DNA of 64,000 nucleotides from Mobilicoccus caccae (GTDB taxonomy: Bacteria; Actinomycetota; Actinomycetes; Actinomycetales; Dermatophilaceae), in assembly GCF_030161635.1 (NCBI RefSeq), contig NZ_BSUO01000001.1, positions 4,011,199 through 4,075,198 on the forward strand, in the 5' to 3' direction. The translations under genes were made by a program, and so were the position numbers. Numbering within the stretch: position 1 is the stretch's first letter; each line of letters opens with the position of its first letter. Shown piece after piece: positions 35,807 through 44,717 of the stretch. The notes under the pieces were generated by a model. The model had not been told where the DNA came from. It saw only the letters and a list, made by a program, of their open reading frames with translations, and made no database searches.

Positions 35807-35842
35807 GGAGTCGCACCCGCTCGGGCAGGCGGGTGCGACTCC
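35807..35842. terminator. bidirectional hairpin terminator between ligase and MerR genes
   Basis: GGAGTCGCACCCGC, 8-base loop, GCGGGTGCGACTCC: a 14-bp perfect stem centred between the convergent stops at 35788 and 35850. Confidence 0.85.
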
Positions 35843-35849
35843 CCTGGGA

Positions 35850-36668
35850 TCACTCCCAGCGGGCCGTGCTCGGGTCGACGCCGTTCGCGCGGGCGTTCTC
35901 GGCGACGACGTCGTGCAGCCACTGCGCGAGCCCGGGCTGAACCGCCTCGTAGCGGTCGGTGAACCGCTGGTCGGCGAGGTACATCTGCGCGAGGCACACC
36001 TGCATCGAGTGCGTGCAGTCGTAGAACTGCCCGATCGAGTCCCGGTGCCGCTCGGCCAGGGCGTTCGCCTGGTCCGAGCCGGGAGCCACGCCGTCACGGA
36101 CGGCGGCGGCCATGTCGGCGTCGAGCGCGTCGGAGTCGGCCTTGACCTGCTCCCACTGTTCGCGGGTCATCTGCGCCGAGCGCTGCTGCGACTGGGCCCA
36201 CTGCGGGCTGTCACCCCAACGCTCCTCGGCCTCGTCCTGGTACTCCGGCTTCCAGTCCTGACCGAAGATCTCGCTCAGCTCCTGTGGGGAGAGTCGTTCG
36301 TCCATCGATGTCACCTCCAACATCCGATCCACTGCGGAGACCATCTCCTGCAGGCGAGTGATGCGGGCGGTGAGCAGCTCACGCTGCCTGCCCAGATGCA
36401 TGCTCTCGTCGACCGTGGGGTCGTCGAGGATCGCGGCGATCTGCGCCAACGGAACGCCCACCTCGCGGTAGACCAGAACCCGGTGGATGCGCGCGACGTC
36501 GTCACGCGAATACACCCGGTAGTCCGACCACGTGCGCCCGCTCGGGTGCACGAGACCGATCTCGTCCCAGTGGTGCAGGGTCCGTACGCTCACACCGACC
36601 ATGGCCGCGACGGCGCCGACCGTCAGGTCGGTCTCGTCGTCGACGGGGCGGTGTGTAGGCGTGTTCAT
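35850..36668 (-). CDS. MerR-family regulator with TipAS antibiotic-recognition domain
   Basis: 272 aa. N-terminal MerR winged helix (VGAVAAMVGVSVRTLHHWDEIGL, about 17-39, and YRVYSRDDVARIHRVLVYRE), a dimer coiled coil (about 85-125), then the TipAS domain (FGQDWKPEYQDEAEERWGDS ... ALAERHRDSIGQFYDCT), which in Streptomyces TipA binds thiopeptides. The perfect palindrome upstream with a 19-bp spacer supports self-activation. I chose ATG 36668; an ATG at 36686 adds six residues. Convergent with the ligase gene, divergent from selO. Confidence 0.9.
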   Translation of the reverse strand: MNTPTHRPVDDETDLTVGAVAAMVGVSVRTLHHWDEIGLVHPSGRTWSDYRVYSRDDVARIHRVLVYREVGVPLAQIAAILDDPTVDESMHLGRQRELLTARITRLQEMVSAVDRMLEVTSMDERLSPQELSEIFGQDWKPEYQDEAEERWGDSPQWAQSQQRSAQMTREQWEQVKADSDALDADMAAAVRDGVAPGSDQANALAERHRDSIGQFYDCTHSMQVCLAQMYLADQRFTDRYEAVQPGLAQWLHDVVAENARANGVDPSTARWE

Positions 36669-36702
36669 CAGTCCAGCATCTCTCACACCCAGAACGCTCC
36701 TG

Positions 36703-36719
36703 CCTCACGTCGCGTGAGG
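36703..36719 (-). promoter_or_regulatory. TipA-type operator and promoter of the merR gene
   Basis: CCTCACG-TCG-CGTGAGG, a 7-3-7 perfect palindrome. On the minus strand TTGACC immediately precedes it and a 19-bp spacer leads towards GAGCGT, the stretched spacing that MerR proteins untwist. The motif is close to known TipA sites. Confidence 0.8.
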
Positions 36720-36814
36720 GTCAAGAGGATTGTTCGACGCGGTGCTGCCGCGTCGAGTCGGTCCCGGGCGGGGGGCGTGTGTTTACCCCGTCGCGTTCGG
36801 TGGAAAGGGAAGAC

Positions 36815-38287
36815 ATGAGCCCCGCCCCGAGCCTGCAGCAGACCTACGTCGAGGCACTGCCGGACCTGTCCATGCCGTGGCGCGCCGCGTCGGTCGAGCA
36901 GCCGCGACTGGTGGCCTTCGACGCGGATCTGGCGGCGGAGCTGGGGCTGGACTCCGAGTGGCTCCGCGGCGCTGAGGGCGTGCGGATGCTCGCCGGTCAG
37001 GTCGACGAGCGGGTCCCCACCTACGCCCAGGCCTACGCCGGCCATCAGTTCGGTTCGTACTCACCCGTGCTCGGAGACGGGCGGGCGCTTCTCCTCGGCG
37101 AGTACGTCGATCCGTCGGGGCGGCGGCACGACCTGCACCTGAAGGGATCGGGGCGCACCCCCTTCGCCCGCGGTGGCGACGGGTACGCCGTGATTGGCCC
37201 GATGTTGCGCGAGTACCTCATGGGGCAGGCGATGCACGGCCTCGGCATCCCGACCACGCGTGCTCTGGCGGTCGTGGCGACCGGCCGCGAGGTCAGGCGT
37301 GAGCGGCCGCTCCCCGGTGCGATCCTCTGCCGGGTCGCGGACAGCCATCTGCGGGTCGGGACGTTCCAATACGCGGCGTCCTTGCGGCGCTTCGACGTCC
37401 TCGAAGCGCTGGCCGATCACGCCATCGACCGCCATCACCCGAGCGCGCGCGAGCACGACAACCCCTACCTCGCGCTGTTCGACGAGGTCTGCCGCGTCCA
37501 GGCGGAGCTCGTCGCGGCGTGGATGGGCGTCGGTTTCGTGCACGGCGTGATGAACACCGACAACATGACGATCTCGGGTCAGACCATCGACTACGGGCCG
37601 TGTGCCTTCATCGACGCGCACGACCCCCGCGCCGTGTTCAGCTCCATCGACCACCAGGGCCGGTACGCCTACGGCAACCAACCGGGAATCGCCCAGTGGA
37701 ACCTCGCGCGGCTCGGCGAGGCGCTGCTGCCCCTCATCGCGGGCGCCGAGCCGGGCGAGGACGCCGACAAGGCGGTCGTCGACGACGCCGTCGCGGCGGC
37801 CACCGCCGTGCTCGAGGCCTACGCGGGACGGTACGAGGAGGCGTTCCTACGCCTCATGGGTGCCAAGCTGGGACTTCCCTCCGACGCCGAGACGGGTCGG
37901 GTGCGGAGCCTGGCCACCGATCTGTTCGCGCTGATGACCCGCGAGAAGGTCGACCACACCCTCTTCTTCCGCGCCCTCACCGACGGCACGACCCACGCCC
38001 TCGTCGACGTCCCGGAGTTCGACGACTGGTCGCAGCGCCGCGCCGCACTGCTCGGCCCGGAGGAGGAGACCGCACGCGCCGCGATGCGCGCCGTCAATCC
38101 CGTCTACATCCCCCGCAACCACCTCGTCGAGGAGGCGCTCGCCGCGGCGACCGAGGGCGACCTCGCCCCCTTCGAGCGCCTCGTCGACGCCGTGCGCCGA
38201 CCGTATGAACCACGGCCCGGGCTGGAGGACTTCACCCACCCGGCCCCGCCGGACGCCGCTCCGCACGTGACCTACTGCGGCACCTGA
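36815..38287 (+). CDS. selO: protein adenylyltransferase SelO (YdiU)
   Basis: 490 aa pseudokinase-fold enzyme that transfers AMP from ATP to protein hydroxyls, linked to redox stress in other bacteria. Family motifs: YAGHQFGSYSPVLGDGRA, LHLKGSGRTPFARGGDG (phosphate loop and Lys), GFVHGVMNTDNM (metal Asn), IDYGPCAFIDA (metal Asp), and the C-terminal YIPRNHLVEEAL. The last residues are YCGT: Cys is at the place of the selenocysteine or Cys of other SelO proteins, and no SECIS-type hairpin is needed. Start 36815 has GGAAAGGGA upstream; an ATG at 36779 would be too long. Confidence 0.92.
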   Translation: MSPAPSLQQTYVEALPDLSMPWRAASVEQPRLVAFDADLAAELGLDSEWLRGAEGVRMLAGQVDERVPTYAQAYAGHQFGSYSPVLGDGRALLLGEYVDPSGRRHDLHLKGSGRTPFARGGDGYAVIGPMLREYLMGQAMHGLGIPTTRALAVVATGREVRRERPLPGAILCRVADSHLRVGTFQYAASLRRFDVLEALADHAIDRHHPSAREHDNPYLALFDEVCRVQAELVAAWMGVGFVHGVMNTDNMTISGQTIDYGPCAFIDAHDPRAVFSSIDHQGRYAYGNQPGIAQWNLARLGEALLPLIAGAEPGEDADKAVVDDAVAAATAVLEAYAGRYEEAFLRLMGAKLGLPSDAETGRVRSLATDLFALMTREKVDHTLFFRALTDGTTHALVDVPEFDDWSQRRAALLGPEEETARAAMRAVNPVYIPRNHLVEEALAAATEGDLAPFERLVDAVRRPYEPRPGLEDFTHPAPPDAAPHVTYCGT

Positions 38288-38472
38288 GCTTCGCCGCCCG
38301 CCTGACGAGTTCCCTGCAGCCGTGTGAGTTGCCTCTCCTCGACACACCGGTCGTGTGCCTTCACCGGACCCGGGCATCCGCCGGTGCTTGACTGACCCAC
38401 AGGCATCGCCGAGGCTCGGCCCTGCCACCCCGCGGGCGCGGGGGTCGTCCGGGACGCAAGGAGCACACTGCA

Positions 38473-39861
38473 ATGGAGCAGATTCTCGAGTTCAACGAGG
38501 CGGTCAACGGGTTCGTGTGGGGCCCGGTGATGCTGCTCATCCTCGTCGGCACCGGTGTCTATCTGACGATCCGCAGCGGCGTGTTCCAGGTTCGCGGGTT
38601 CCCGATGGCGATGTCCACCACCATCGGCTCGGTCATCGGTCGCCGGGCCAAGAAGGCCGACGAGGCCAACATCAGCGGCTTCCAGGCGGTCTCCACGGCC
38701 CTGGCGAGCACGGTCGGCACCGGAAACGTCGTCGGCGTGGCCACGGCCATCACCATCGGTGGCCCCGGCGCCGTGTTCTGGATGTGGATCAGTGCGTTCT
38801 TCGGAATGATGACGAAGTTCGCCGAGATCGTGCTGGCGATGAAGTACCGGGAGACGAACGTCGAGGGGCGTTACGTCGGCGGCCCGATGTATTACATCAA
38901 GAACGGCCTGAAGCAACCGTGGCTGGCGTACGTCTTCGCGGTCTTCGCCACGTTGGCCACCTTCGGCATCGGCAACATGACCCAGGCGAATTCGATCGCC
39001 ACCGCCTTCGAGACGAGTTTCGGCACCCCGACGTGGCTCATGGGTGTCATCGTCATGGTTCTCACCGCCGTGGTCATCCTCGGCGGCATCAAGGCCATCG
39101 CGCGCGTCACCGAAAAGCTCGTGCCGTTCATGGCGGTCTTCTACATCGCCATCTCGATCGTTCTGCTGGTCCTTCACGCCGGGCAGATCATCCCCTCGCT
39201 CGTGCTCGTCGTCCACGCCGCCTTCGACCCCACCTCGGCACTGGGTGGTGCCGCCGGTTACACGATCGCCCAGGCCATCCGCATGGGTATCGCCCGCGGT
39301 GTCTTCTCCAACGAGGCCGGCCTCGGTTCGGCGCCGATCGCGCACGCGGCCTCCAACACGAAGGAGCCCGTGGAGCAGGGCCTGTGGGGCATCTTCGAGG
39401 TCTTCGTCGACACCCTCCTCATCTGCACCATGACCGCGTTGGTCATCCTCACCACGGGCGTCTGGCAAGGCGAGGAGCGGGGCGCGGCCCTGACGATCGC
39501 CGCCTTCAACCACGGTCTGCCGGGAACGTTCGGCGGCATCGCCCTGACGATCGGACTGGCGCTGTTCGCCTACTCGACGATCCTCGGGTGGTCCTACTAC
39601 GGCGAGAAGAGCCTGGAGTTCATCTTCCGCGGCATCGGCGGAACCCGCATCGCGATCTTCGTCTACCGCCTGGTGTTCGTGGCCGCCGTCTACGTCGGGT
39701 CGGTCGGTGGCCTGCACGCCGTGTGGGACATCTCGGACACGCTCAACGGTCTGATGGCCATCCCGAACCTCATCGGCGTCCTCGGTCTGTCCGGTGTCGT
39801 CATCGCCGAACTCCGCAGCTACCTCCGGCGGCGCAAGGCCGGTGAACTCGTCGCCGACTGA
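38473..39861 (+). CDS. AGCS-family sodium:alanine/glycine symporter (first of a pair)
   Basis: 462 aa, about eleven helices. AGCS hallmarks: GPVMLLILVGTGVYLTIRSG at the start, TALASTVGTGNVVGVATAI (N-x-x-G substrate and Na+ region), GGPGAVFWMWISAFFGMMTKFAE, YVGGPMYYIKNG, SNEAGLGSAPIAHAAS. Brings in D/L-alanine or glycine with Na+. RBS AAGGAG at good spacing. A second AGCS gene follows after 91 bases in the same direction; the two differ enough that a very recent duplication is excluded. Confidence 0.9.
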   Translation: MEQILEFNEAVNGFVWGPVMLLILVGTGVYLTIRSGVFQVRGFPMAMSTTIGSVIGRRAKKADEANISGFQAVSTALASTVGTGNVVGVATAITIGGPGAVFWMWISAFFGMMTKFAEIVLAMKYRETNVEGRYVGGPMYYIKNGLKQPWLAYVFAVFATLATFGIGNMTQANSIATAFETSFGTPTWLMGVIVMVLTAVVILGGIKAIARVTEKLVPFMAVFYIAISIVLLVLHAGQIIPSLVLVVHAAFDPTSALGGAAGYTIAQAIRMGIARGVFSNEAGLGSAPIAHAASNTKEPVEQGLWGIFEVFVDTLLICTMTALVILTTGVWQGEERGAALTIAAFNHGLPGTFGGIALTIGLALFAYSTILGWSYYGEKSLEFIFRGIGGTRIAIFVYRLVFVAAVYVGSVGGLHAVWDISDTLNGLMAIPNLIGVLGLSGVVIAELRSYLRRRKAGELVAD

Positions 39862-39952
39862 TTCCGGGCCGAAAAGCCGGGCCGGCTGCATTCTCGAATC
39901 TCATGCCCCCGGATGAGGCCCAACGAAGTGTGAACCGATCTCGGAGGATGTC

Positions 39953-41479
39953 ATGGACGGTCTCGTCGAACTGACCGGAACCCTCGCCGGAAATCTGTGG
40001 AGCAACTGGCTGGTCTACTTCGTCCTGCTCAGTGGCGTGCTGTTCACGGCCGTTCTCCGGGCGCCGCAGCTCCTGCGGATCCGTGAGATGGTGACGTACC
40101 TCGTGCGGGGCGGTGACTCCTCCCGTGGGGTCTCCTCCTTCCAGGCCTTCGCGATGGCACTCGGTGGCCGCGTCGGCGTCGGCAACATCATGGGCGTGGC
40201 CACCGCTATCCACTTCGGTGGGCCGGGCGCCATGTTCTGGATGTGGGTGACGGCACTGCTGGGCTCCGGTGTCGCGGTCATGGAGTCTTCTCTCGCTCAG
40301 GTGTACAAGCAGGAGATCAACGGCGAGTACCGAGGCGGTCCCGCGTATTACATGGCCCGCGGCATCCGCTGGCGCTGGTTGGGAGTGCCACTCGGATTCA
40401 TCTACGCCGGTGCAGCCATCCTCGCGTTCACCGTCACGGGGCCCACGATCCAGTCCAACAGCATCGCCGAGTCCATGAACGGCGCCTGGGGAATCGACCC
40501 GCGCATCACCGGCGTCGTCGTGGCGGTGCTGTTCTGCCTGGTCATCTTCGGTGGCATGAAGCGCATCGGTAAGGTCTGTGGATTCCTCGTCCCGTTCATG
40601 GCCGTCGCGTACATCCTGCTGGGCATCGTCATCCTCGTCATGGACGCCTCGCGCATCCCCGAGATGTTCCGCCTCATCTTCAGCAGTGCGTTCGGCGGCG
40701 AAGCGGTCTTCGGCGGCATGCTCGGCGCGATCATCATGTGGGGCGTCAAGCGCGCGGTGTACTCCTCCGAGGCCGGTACCGGCTCGGGTGCGCAGGCCTC
40801 CGCCGCGGCCGAGGTGAGCCACCCGTTCAAGCAGGGCCTGGCCCAGGGTTTCTCGATCTACATCGACACGCTGTTCGTCTGCACCATCACGGGTCTGATG
40901 ATCCTCGTCACCGGGCAGTACAACGTGGTGGGGCTGGATGAGGAGACCGAGATCATCTCCAACATCCCCGGCGTGGAGTCGGCCGTCTACACGCAGTCGG
41001 CCATCGACTCGGTCTTCCCGGGATTCGGCGCCGCCTTCGTCGCGATCGCGATGTTCCTCTTCGCGTTCACGACGCTGCTGTCCTTCGGGTTCTACGCCGA
41101 CACGAACATCGCCTTCCTGTTCCGCAGCGGACGCAAGGAGAGGATCGCGAACGTCGTCGTCCAGATCGTGCTCGCAGCCTCGATCCTCGTCGGCGCCTTC
41201 AACAAGTCCGACTTCGCGTGGAACATGGCCGATATCGGTGTCGGGCTCTACTCCTGGATCAACCTGTTCGCCATGCTCTTCCTCGTGGGGACCGGCATCA
41301 CGGTGATGAAGGACTACTCCGAGCAGCGCAAGGCCGGTCTCGACCCGATCTTCGACCCGGCACGCCTGGGCATCCGCAACGCGGAGACGTGGGAGGCCAT
41401 CGCGCAGCGCTACCGCGAGGAGCGGGGCGAGGTCGACGAGGACGGCCGGGGGACTCCGCAAGTGAGGACCGAGACCTGA
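39953..41479 (+). CDS. AGCS-family sodium:amino acid symporter (second of a pair)
   Basis: 508 aa. Same family as its neighbour: MALGGRVGVGNIMGVATAIHFGGPGAMF (shown by GRVGVGNIMG and GGPGAMFWMWVTALLG), YRGGPAYYMARGIRW, SSEAGTGSGAQASAA, plus a longer loop (GLDEETEIISNIPGVES) and a charged tail. The family TVGTGN motif is RVGVGN here, and SNEAGLGS is SSEAGTGS, changes that suggest a different substrate from the first copy. RBS GGAGGATG. Followed by a hairpin. Confidence 0.9.
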   Translation: MDGLVELTGTLAGNLWSNWLVYFVLLSGVLFTAVLRAPQLLRIREMVTYLVRGGDSSRGVSSFQAFAMALGGRVGVGNIMGVATAIHFGGPGAMFWMWVTALLGSGVAVMESSLAQVYKQEINGEYRGGPAYYMARGIRWRWLGVPLGFIYAGAAILAFTVTGPTIQSNSIAESMNGAWGIDPRITGVVVAVLFCLVIFGGMKRIGKVCGFLVPFMAVAYILLGIVILVMDASRIPEMFRLIFSSAFGGEAVFGGMLGAIIMWGVKRAVYSSEAGTGSGAQASAAAEVSHPFKQGLAQGFSIYIDTLFVCTITGLMILVTGQYNVVGLDEETEIISNIPGVESAVYTQSAIDSVFPGFGAAFVAIAMFLFAFTTLLSFGFYADTNIAFLFRSGRKERIANVVVQIVLAASILVGAFNKSDFAWNMADIGVGLYSWINLFAMLFLVGTGITVMKDYSEQRKAGLDPIFDPARLGIRNAETWEAIAQRYREERGEVDEDGRGTPQVRTET

Positions 41480-41489
41480 TCCGGGTCGT

Positions 41490-41515
41490 CGATCGGTCTG
41501 CGCGTCGACCGATCG
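41490..41515 (+). terminator. hairpin after the second AGCS gene
   Basis: CGATCGGTC, 8-base loop, GACCGATCG: a 9-bp stem 10 bases past the stop. Confidence 0.6.
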
Positions 41516-41544
41516 GTTGACGCTGCTCGCCTGATCGGGCAGGG

Positions 41545-42630
41545 ATGATGTCGGGTATGACGACGACGGCTCGAGACGGACGTGTCCTGAGATGGGCCGG
41601 GATCGGTCTGGCGGCAGCGGCCGTCACCGGGGCGGGGTTTCTCGGCCTGCAGATCCGGGAGAACCTGACCTACGTCGACCGCGGGATGAGGCGCGTGTGG
41701 GCCGCGGGCTATGCGCAGCGGCGCGCGACCGTGGACGGGTCGCTCATCAGCTACGCCGAGGGGCCCGACAACGGGCCGGCGCTGCTGCTCATCCACGGGC
41801 AGTCGACGGACTGGAAGAACTATTTTCGTGTGCTGCCGGAACTGTCGCGGCGCTACCACGTGTATGCGCTCGAATGCTACGGTCACGGCGACTCCGGCCG
41901 TGCTGTGGAGAAGTACAGCGCGGTGCGGCACGGCGAAGACCTGCAGGCGTTCATCGCGCGGGTGATCGGGGAGCCCGTCATCGTCGCGGGTCACTCTTCG
42001 GGTGGGCACCTGGCCACGTGGCTCGCCGCGAACGCGGGCGGTCAGGTCCGTGCCGCCCTCCTGGAGGATCCGCCGTTGTTCACGACGGTCCTGCCGCGAG
42101 CCAGGGAGACGTGGAATTACGTCGATCTCGCGACCAACGCGCACGACTTCCTCGCCTCGGGCGATACCGACTTCGTCGAGTACACCCTCGAGAACTCACG
42201 CATCTGGCAGTTCTTCGGAGGAGGTGCGGAGTGGTTCAAGCAGCAGGGTCGTGACTATCACCGCGCGCATCCGGGCGCAGGACCGAGATGGTGGGCGCTG
42301 CCGCCACTGATGAACGAGTCCTTTCGTGCCCTGGGGCAGTACGACCCGCGTTTCGGTGACGCGTTCTACACCGGCTCCTGGGACGAGGGGTGGGATCACG
42401 CGGACACCCTCGCGCGCATCACCGTCCCCACCACCCTCGTCCACACGAAGGTGCAGGTCGGAAAAGACGGCATCCTGCGTGGCGCCATGTCGGACGAGGA
42501 GGCCGACCGTGCCTTCGCCCTGCTGCGCGACGGCCGCTTCCATCGCAGCGACACCGGGCACGGCTTCCACGACGAAGCCCCCGCGGACTACGTCCGCCTG
42601 GTCGACGAGCTGGCTACCCGCGCAGGCTGA
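41545..42630 (+). CDS. membrane-anchored alpha/beta hydrolase
   Basis: 361 aa. One N-terminal membrane helix (WAGIGLAAAAVTGAGFLGLQ, about 17-36), then an alpha/beta-hydrolase fold: oxyanion region LLLIHGQSTDW, nucleophile elbow AGHSSGGHLA (Ser about residue 152), and catalytic His in SDTGHGFHDEAP near the end. The acid is probably the Asp in the late VHTK region but is not fixed. Substrate unknown. Three Met codons lie within the first 13 bases of each other (41545, 41548, 41557); AGGGA fits the last best. Confidence 0.75.
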   Translation: MMSGMTTTARDGRVLRWAGIGLAAAAVTGAGFLGLQIRENLTYVDRGMRRVWAAGYAQRRATVDGSLISYAEGPDNGPALLLIHGQSTDWKNYFRVLPELSRRYHVYALECYGHGDSGRAVEKYSAVRHGEDLQAFIARVIGEPVIVAGHSSGGHLATWLAANAGGQVRAALLEDPPLFTTVLPRARETWNYVDLATNAHDFLASGDTDFVEYTLENSRIWQFFGGGAEWFKQQGRDYHRAHPGAGPRWWALPPLMNESFRALGQYDPRFGDAFYTGSWDEGWDHADTLARITVPTTLVHTKVQVGKDGILRGAMSDEEADRAFALLRDGRFHRSDTGHGFHDEAPADYVRLVDELATRAG

Positions 42631-42750
42631 TCGGGACGAGGCCGACGCGCCGGGACCACGCTGGGCAGGGGCGGGCGACCCATGGTCAAACGGACAAGAC
42701 GAGCGTAGGTTGGCGGGCTATTCGCTCGACATGATCCTGGGGAGCTCGAC

Positions 42751-42888
42751 ATGGCTACCAGTGCGTTCGAATTCTCCGAGTCCGCGACCACATCGCGTTC
42801 TCGGCCGTCACGTTTCACCGCCCGCGGCACGGCTCAACTCGCCGCTTTCCTCCTCGCGGTGCTCGCACCGGGCCGGCGCCGACCGTAG
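42751..42888 (+). CDS. small ORF, 45 aa, unknown
   Basis: MATSAFEFSESATTSRSRPS at the start, a short hydrophobic helix (LAAFLLAVLAP, about 30-40) and a basic end (GRRRP). A well-placed GGGGAG lies 7-12 bases upstream. It is the only open frame with a good ribosome-binding site in the 303-base gap between the hydrolase and lrp genes. I do not recognise it. It may be a small membrane-associated peptide or chance. Confidence 0.4.
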   Translation: MATSAFEFSESATTSRSRPSRFTARGTAQLAAFLLAVLAPGRRRP

Positions 42889-42933
42889 GGCGACCCGGGG
42901 GCTCGGTGACGGATGGCGTGGCGGCGTCTCCGG

Positions 42934-43422
42934 TCAGCTCATCGGGTCGGTGATCGGGTGGGTGCCGCGGCGGGAGTCGAAGATCAGCGACGTCTCGGCG
43001 TGCAGCACGCCGGGGCGGTTGGTGAGGTGGTCGAGGACGAAGTCGCGCAGCTCGTGCGCCGACCGGCAGGCCAGGTGGACGTAGAAGTCGGTGGCGCCCG
43101 AGACGTGGTGGAGGCTGATGACCCCGGGGACCTGGGGCACCTCGTCGGTGAATCGTTCGATGTGCGCGCGGGCGTGACCACCGAACCGGACGGCGACCAT
43201 GGCCTCGACGGGACGTCCGACGGCAGCGGGGTCGACCGCGGCGTGGATGCCGCGCACGATGCCCCGCTCGCGTAGCGCCTTGACCCGCGTCAGGCACGTG
43301 GATTCGGCGATGCCGGCGGTGCGGGCCAGCTGTGTGTTGGAGAGGCGGCCGTCCTTCTCCAGCGCGGTGACCAGGATCCTGTCGATCTCGTCGAGTGGGC
43401 GATGCTCGGGACGGGACGGCAT
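42934..43422 (-). CDS. Lrp/AsnC-family transcriptional regulator
   Basis: 162 aa. N-terminal HTH (DEIDRILVTALEKDGRLSNTQLARTAGIAESTCLTRV, residues about 11-48 with RLSNTQLARTAGIAES as core), then the RAM ligand domain (VRFGGHARAHIERF, GVISLHHVSGATDFYVHL). It is divergent from a PLP-dependent sulfur amino acid enzyme, with palindromes between them, and so probably controls that gene in response to an amino acid. Confidence 0.9.
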   Translation of the reverse strand: MPSRPEHRPLDEIDRILVTALEKDGRLSNTQLARTAGIAESTCLTRVKALRERGIVRGIHAAVDPAAVGRPVEAMVAVRFGGHARAHIERFTDEVPQVPGVISLHHVSGATDFYVHLACRSAHELRDFVLDHLTNRPGVLHAETSLIFDSRRGTHPITDPMS

Positions 43423-43455
43423 GGCTCTCCTTCGCTAAAACAGGCAGTGAGCAGA

Positions 43456-43492
43456 GGATTCTGCGAATCCATTGATTCTCTGAAGAAGAATC
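43456..43492. promoter_or_regulatory. probable Lrp/AsnC operator pair
   Basis: Two inverted repeats in an AT-rich patch between divergent genes: GGATTC-TGC-GAATCC (43456-43470) and GATTCT-n7-AGAATC (43474-43492). They share the GATTC half-site. Repeated half-sites fit wrapping by Lrp octamers. Confidence 0.65.
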
Positions 43493-43540
43493 TACACACT
43501 GAGGGAGCCAGGCCCACCCCACCGACGTCGGAGACTCACC

Positions 43541-44701
43541 ATGTCCCACCGGTTCGACACCACCGCCGTGCACGCCGCCCGCGAAGACCTCGCGTCGCTC
43601 GGCGTGCACGTCCCGCCCATCGATCTCTCCAGCACCGCCCCGGTGCCCGACGTCGAGACCGGCGGTGACTCCTACGAACATCTCGCCGGCGGTGGAGTGC
43701 TCGAACCCGGGCAGTCGACGGTCTATCAACGCCTCTGGAACCCGACCGTCGCGAGGTTCGAGGAGGCCCTGGCCCGGCTCGAGGGGGCCGAGCAGTCGGT
43801 GGCCTACGCCTCGGGGATGGCCGCACTCAGCGCCGCGCTGCTCGCGATCGTGCAACTGGGACGCCCACACGTGGTCGCGGTGCGTCCGCTGTACGGCGGT
43901 AGCGACCACGTGCTCTCCACCGGACTCCTCGGCACGAGCGTGACCTGGGCGCAGGCCGACACCGTCGACGCCGCGATCACCCCGGACACCGGGCTGGTGA
44001 TCGTCGAGTCGCCCGGCAACCCGACCCTCGAGCTCGTCGACATCGCAGCCGTGGTGCGGCAGGCCGGGACGGTGCCGGTCCTCGTCGACAACACCTTCGC
44101 CACCCCCGTCCTGCAACGTCCGCTCGACCTCGGAGCCCGGATGGTGCTGCACTCGGGCACCAAATTCCTCGGCGGACACGGCGACCTGCTCGCGGGCGTC
44201 ATCGCCACCGACGCCGAATGGGCGGCGCGATTGCGGGCGGTACGGGCCTTGACCGGCGGAATCCTGCACCCCCTGGCCGCCTACATGGCCCACCGGGGGT
44301 TGCAGACCCTGCCCGTGCGCGTCCGCGCGCAGCAGGAGAACGCCACGGTCGTGGCGGCGTGGCTCGCGGACCGCCCCGAGGTGCATCGCGTGCTCCACCC
44401 CGGGATGCCGGGCACCGACCCGGGCGGTCTCCTCGGACGCCAGATGGCCGGCCCCGGAGCGGTACTCGCCTTCGACGTCGGTGACTACGAGGCCGCGGCG
44501 CGCGTGGTCGACGGGGTGCACCTCATCACCCACGCCGTCTCCCTGGGCGGCGTGGACAGCCTCATCCAGCACCCGGCCTCGCTGACCCACCGGCCGGTCG
44601 CACCGAAGGCCCGCCCGCTGCCCGGAGTCCTGCGGCTCTCGGTCGGGCTCGAGGACCCGGCCGACCTCATCGCCGACCTCGAGCAGGCGCTGACCCGCTG
44701 A
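43541..44701 (+). CDS. Cys/Met-metabolism PLP-dependent enzyme (cystathionine gamma-synthase/lyase or methionine gamma-lyase class)
   Basis: 386 aa fold-type I enzyme. N-terminal FDTTAVHA, YQRLWNPTVARFEEALARLEGAE, AYASGMAALSAALLA, RPLYGGSDHVLSTG, and the PLP-binding Lys in LHSGTKFLGGHGD (about residue 208). The C-terminus has SLGGVDSLIQHPASLTH and LRLSVGLEDPADLIADLEQAL. The class splits, joins or degrades sulfur amino acids; the exact reaction cannot be fixed by motifs. The NPT and SLGG motifs are standard. Divergent from an Lrp regulator. Confidence 0.87.
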   Translation: MSHRFDTTAVHAAREDLASLGVHVPPIDLSSTAPVPDVETGGDSYEHLAGGGVLEPGQSTVYQRLWNPTVARFEEALARLEGAEQSVAYASGMAALSAALLAIVQLGRPHVVAVRPLYGGSDHVLSTGLLGTSVTWAQADTVDAAITPDTGLVIVESPGNPTLELVDIAAVVRQAGTVPVLVDNTFATPVLQRPLDLGARMVLHSGTKFLGGHGDLLAGVIATDAEWAARLRAVRALTGGILHPLAAYMAHRGLQTLPVRVRAQQENATVVAAWLADRPEVHRVLHPGMPGTDPGGLLGRQMAGPGAVLAFDVGDYEAAARVVDGVHLITHAVSLGGVDSLIQHPASLTHRPVAPKARPLPGVLRLSVGLEDPADLIADLEQALTR

Positions 44702-44717
44702 GCGGGCGGCGCAGGCC

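Noticed and set aside
36815..38287. Selenocysteine in SelO
   Set aside because: The C-terminus reads YCGT with a normal stop; Cys replaces Sec.
38272..41461. Two long minus-strand frames antisense to the AGCS genes
   Set aside because: Asp/His/Arg-rich antisense artefacts; the symporter helices and motifs are on the plus strand.
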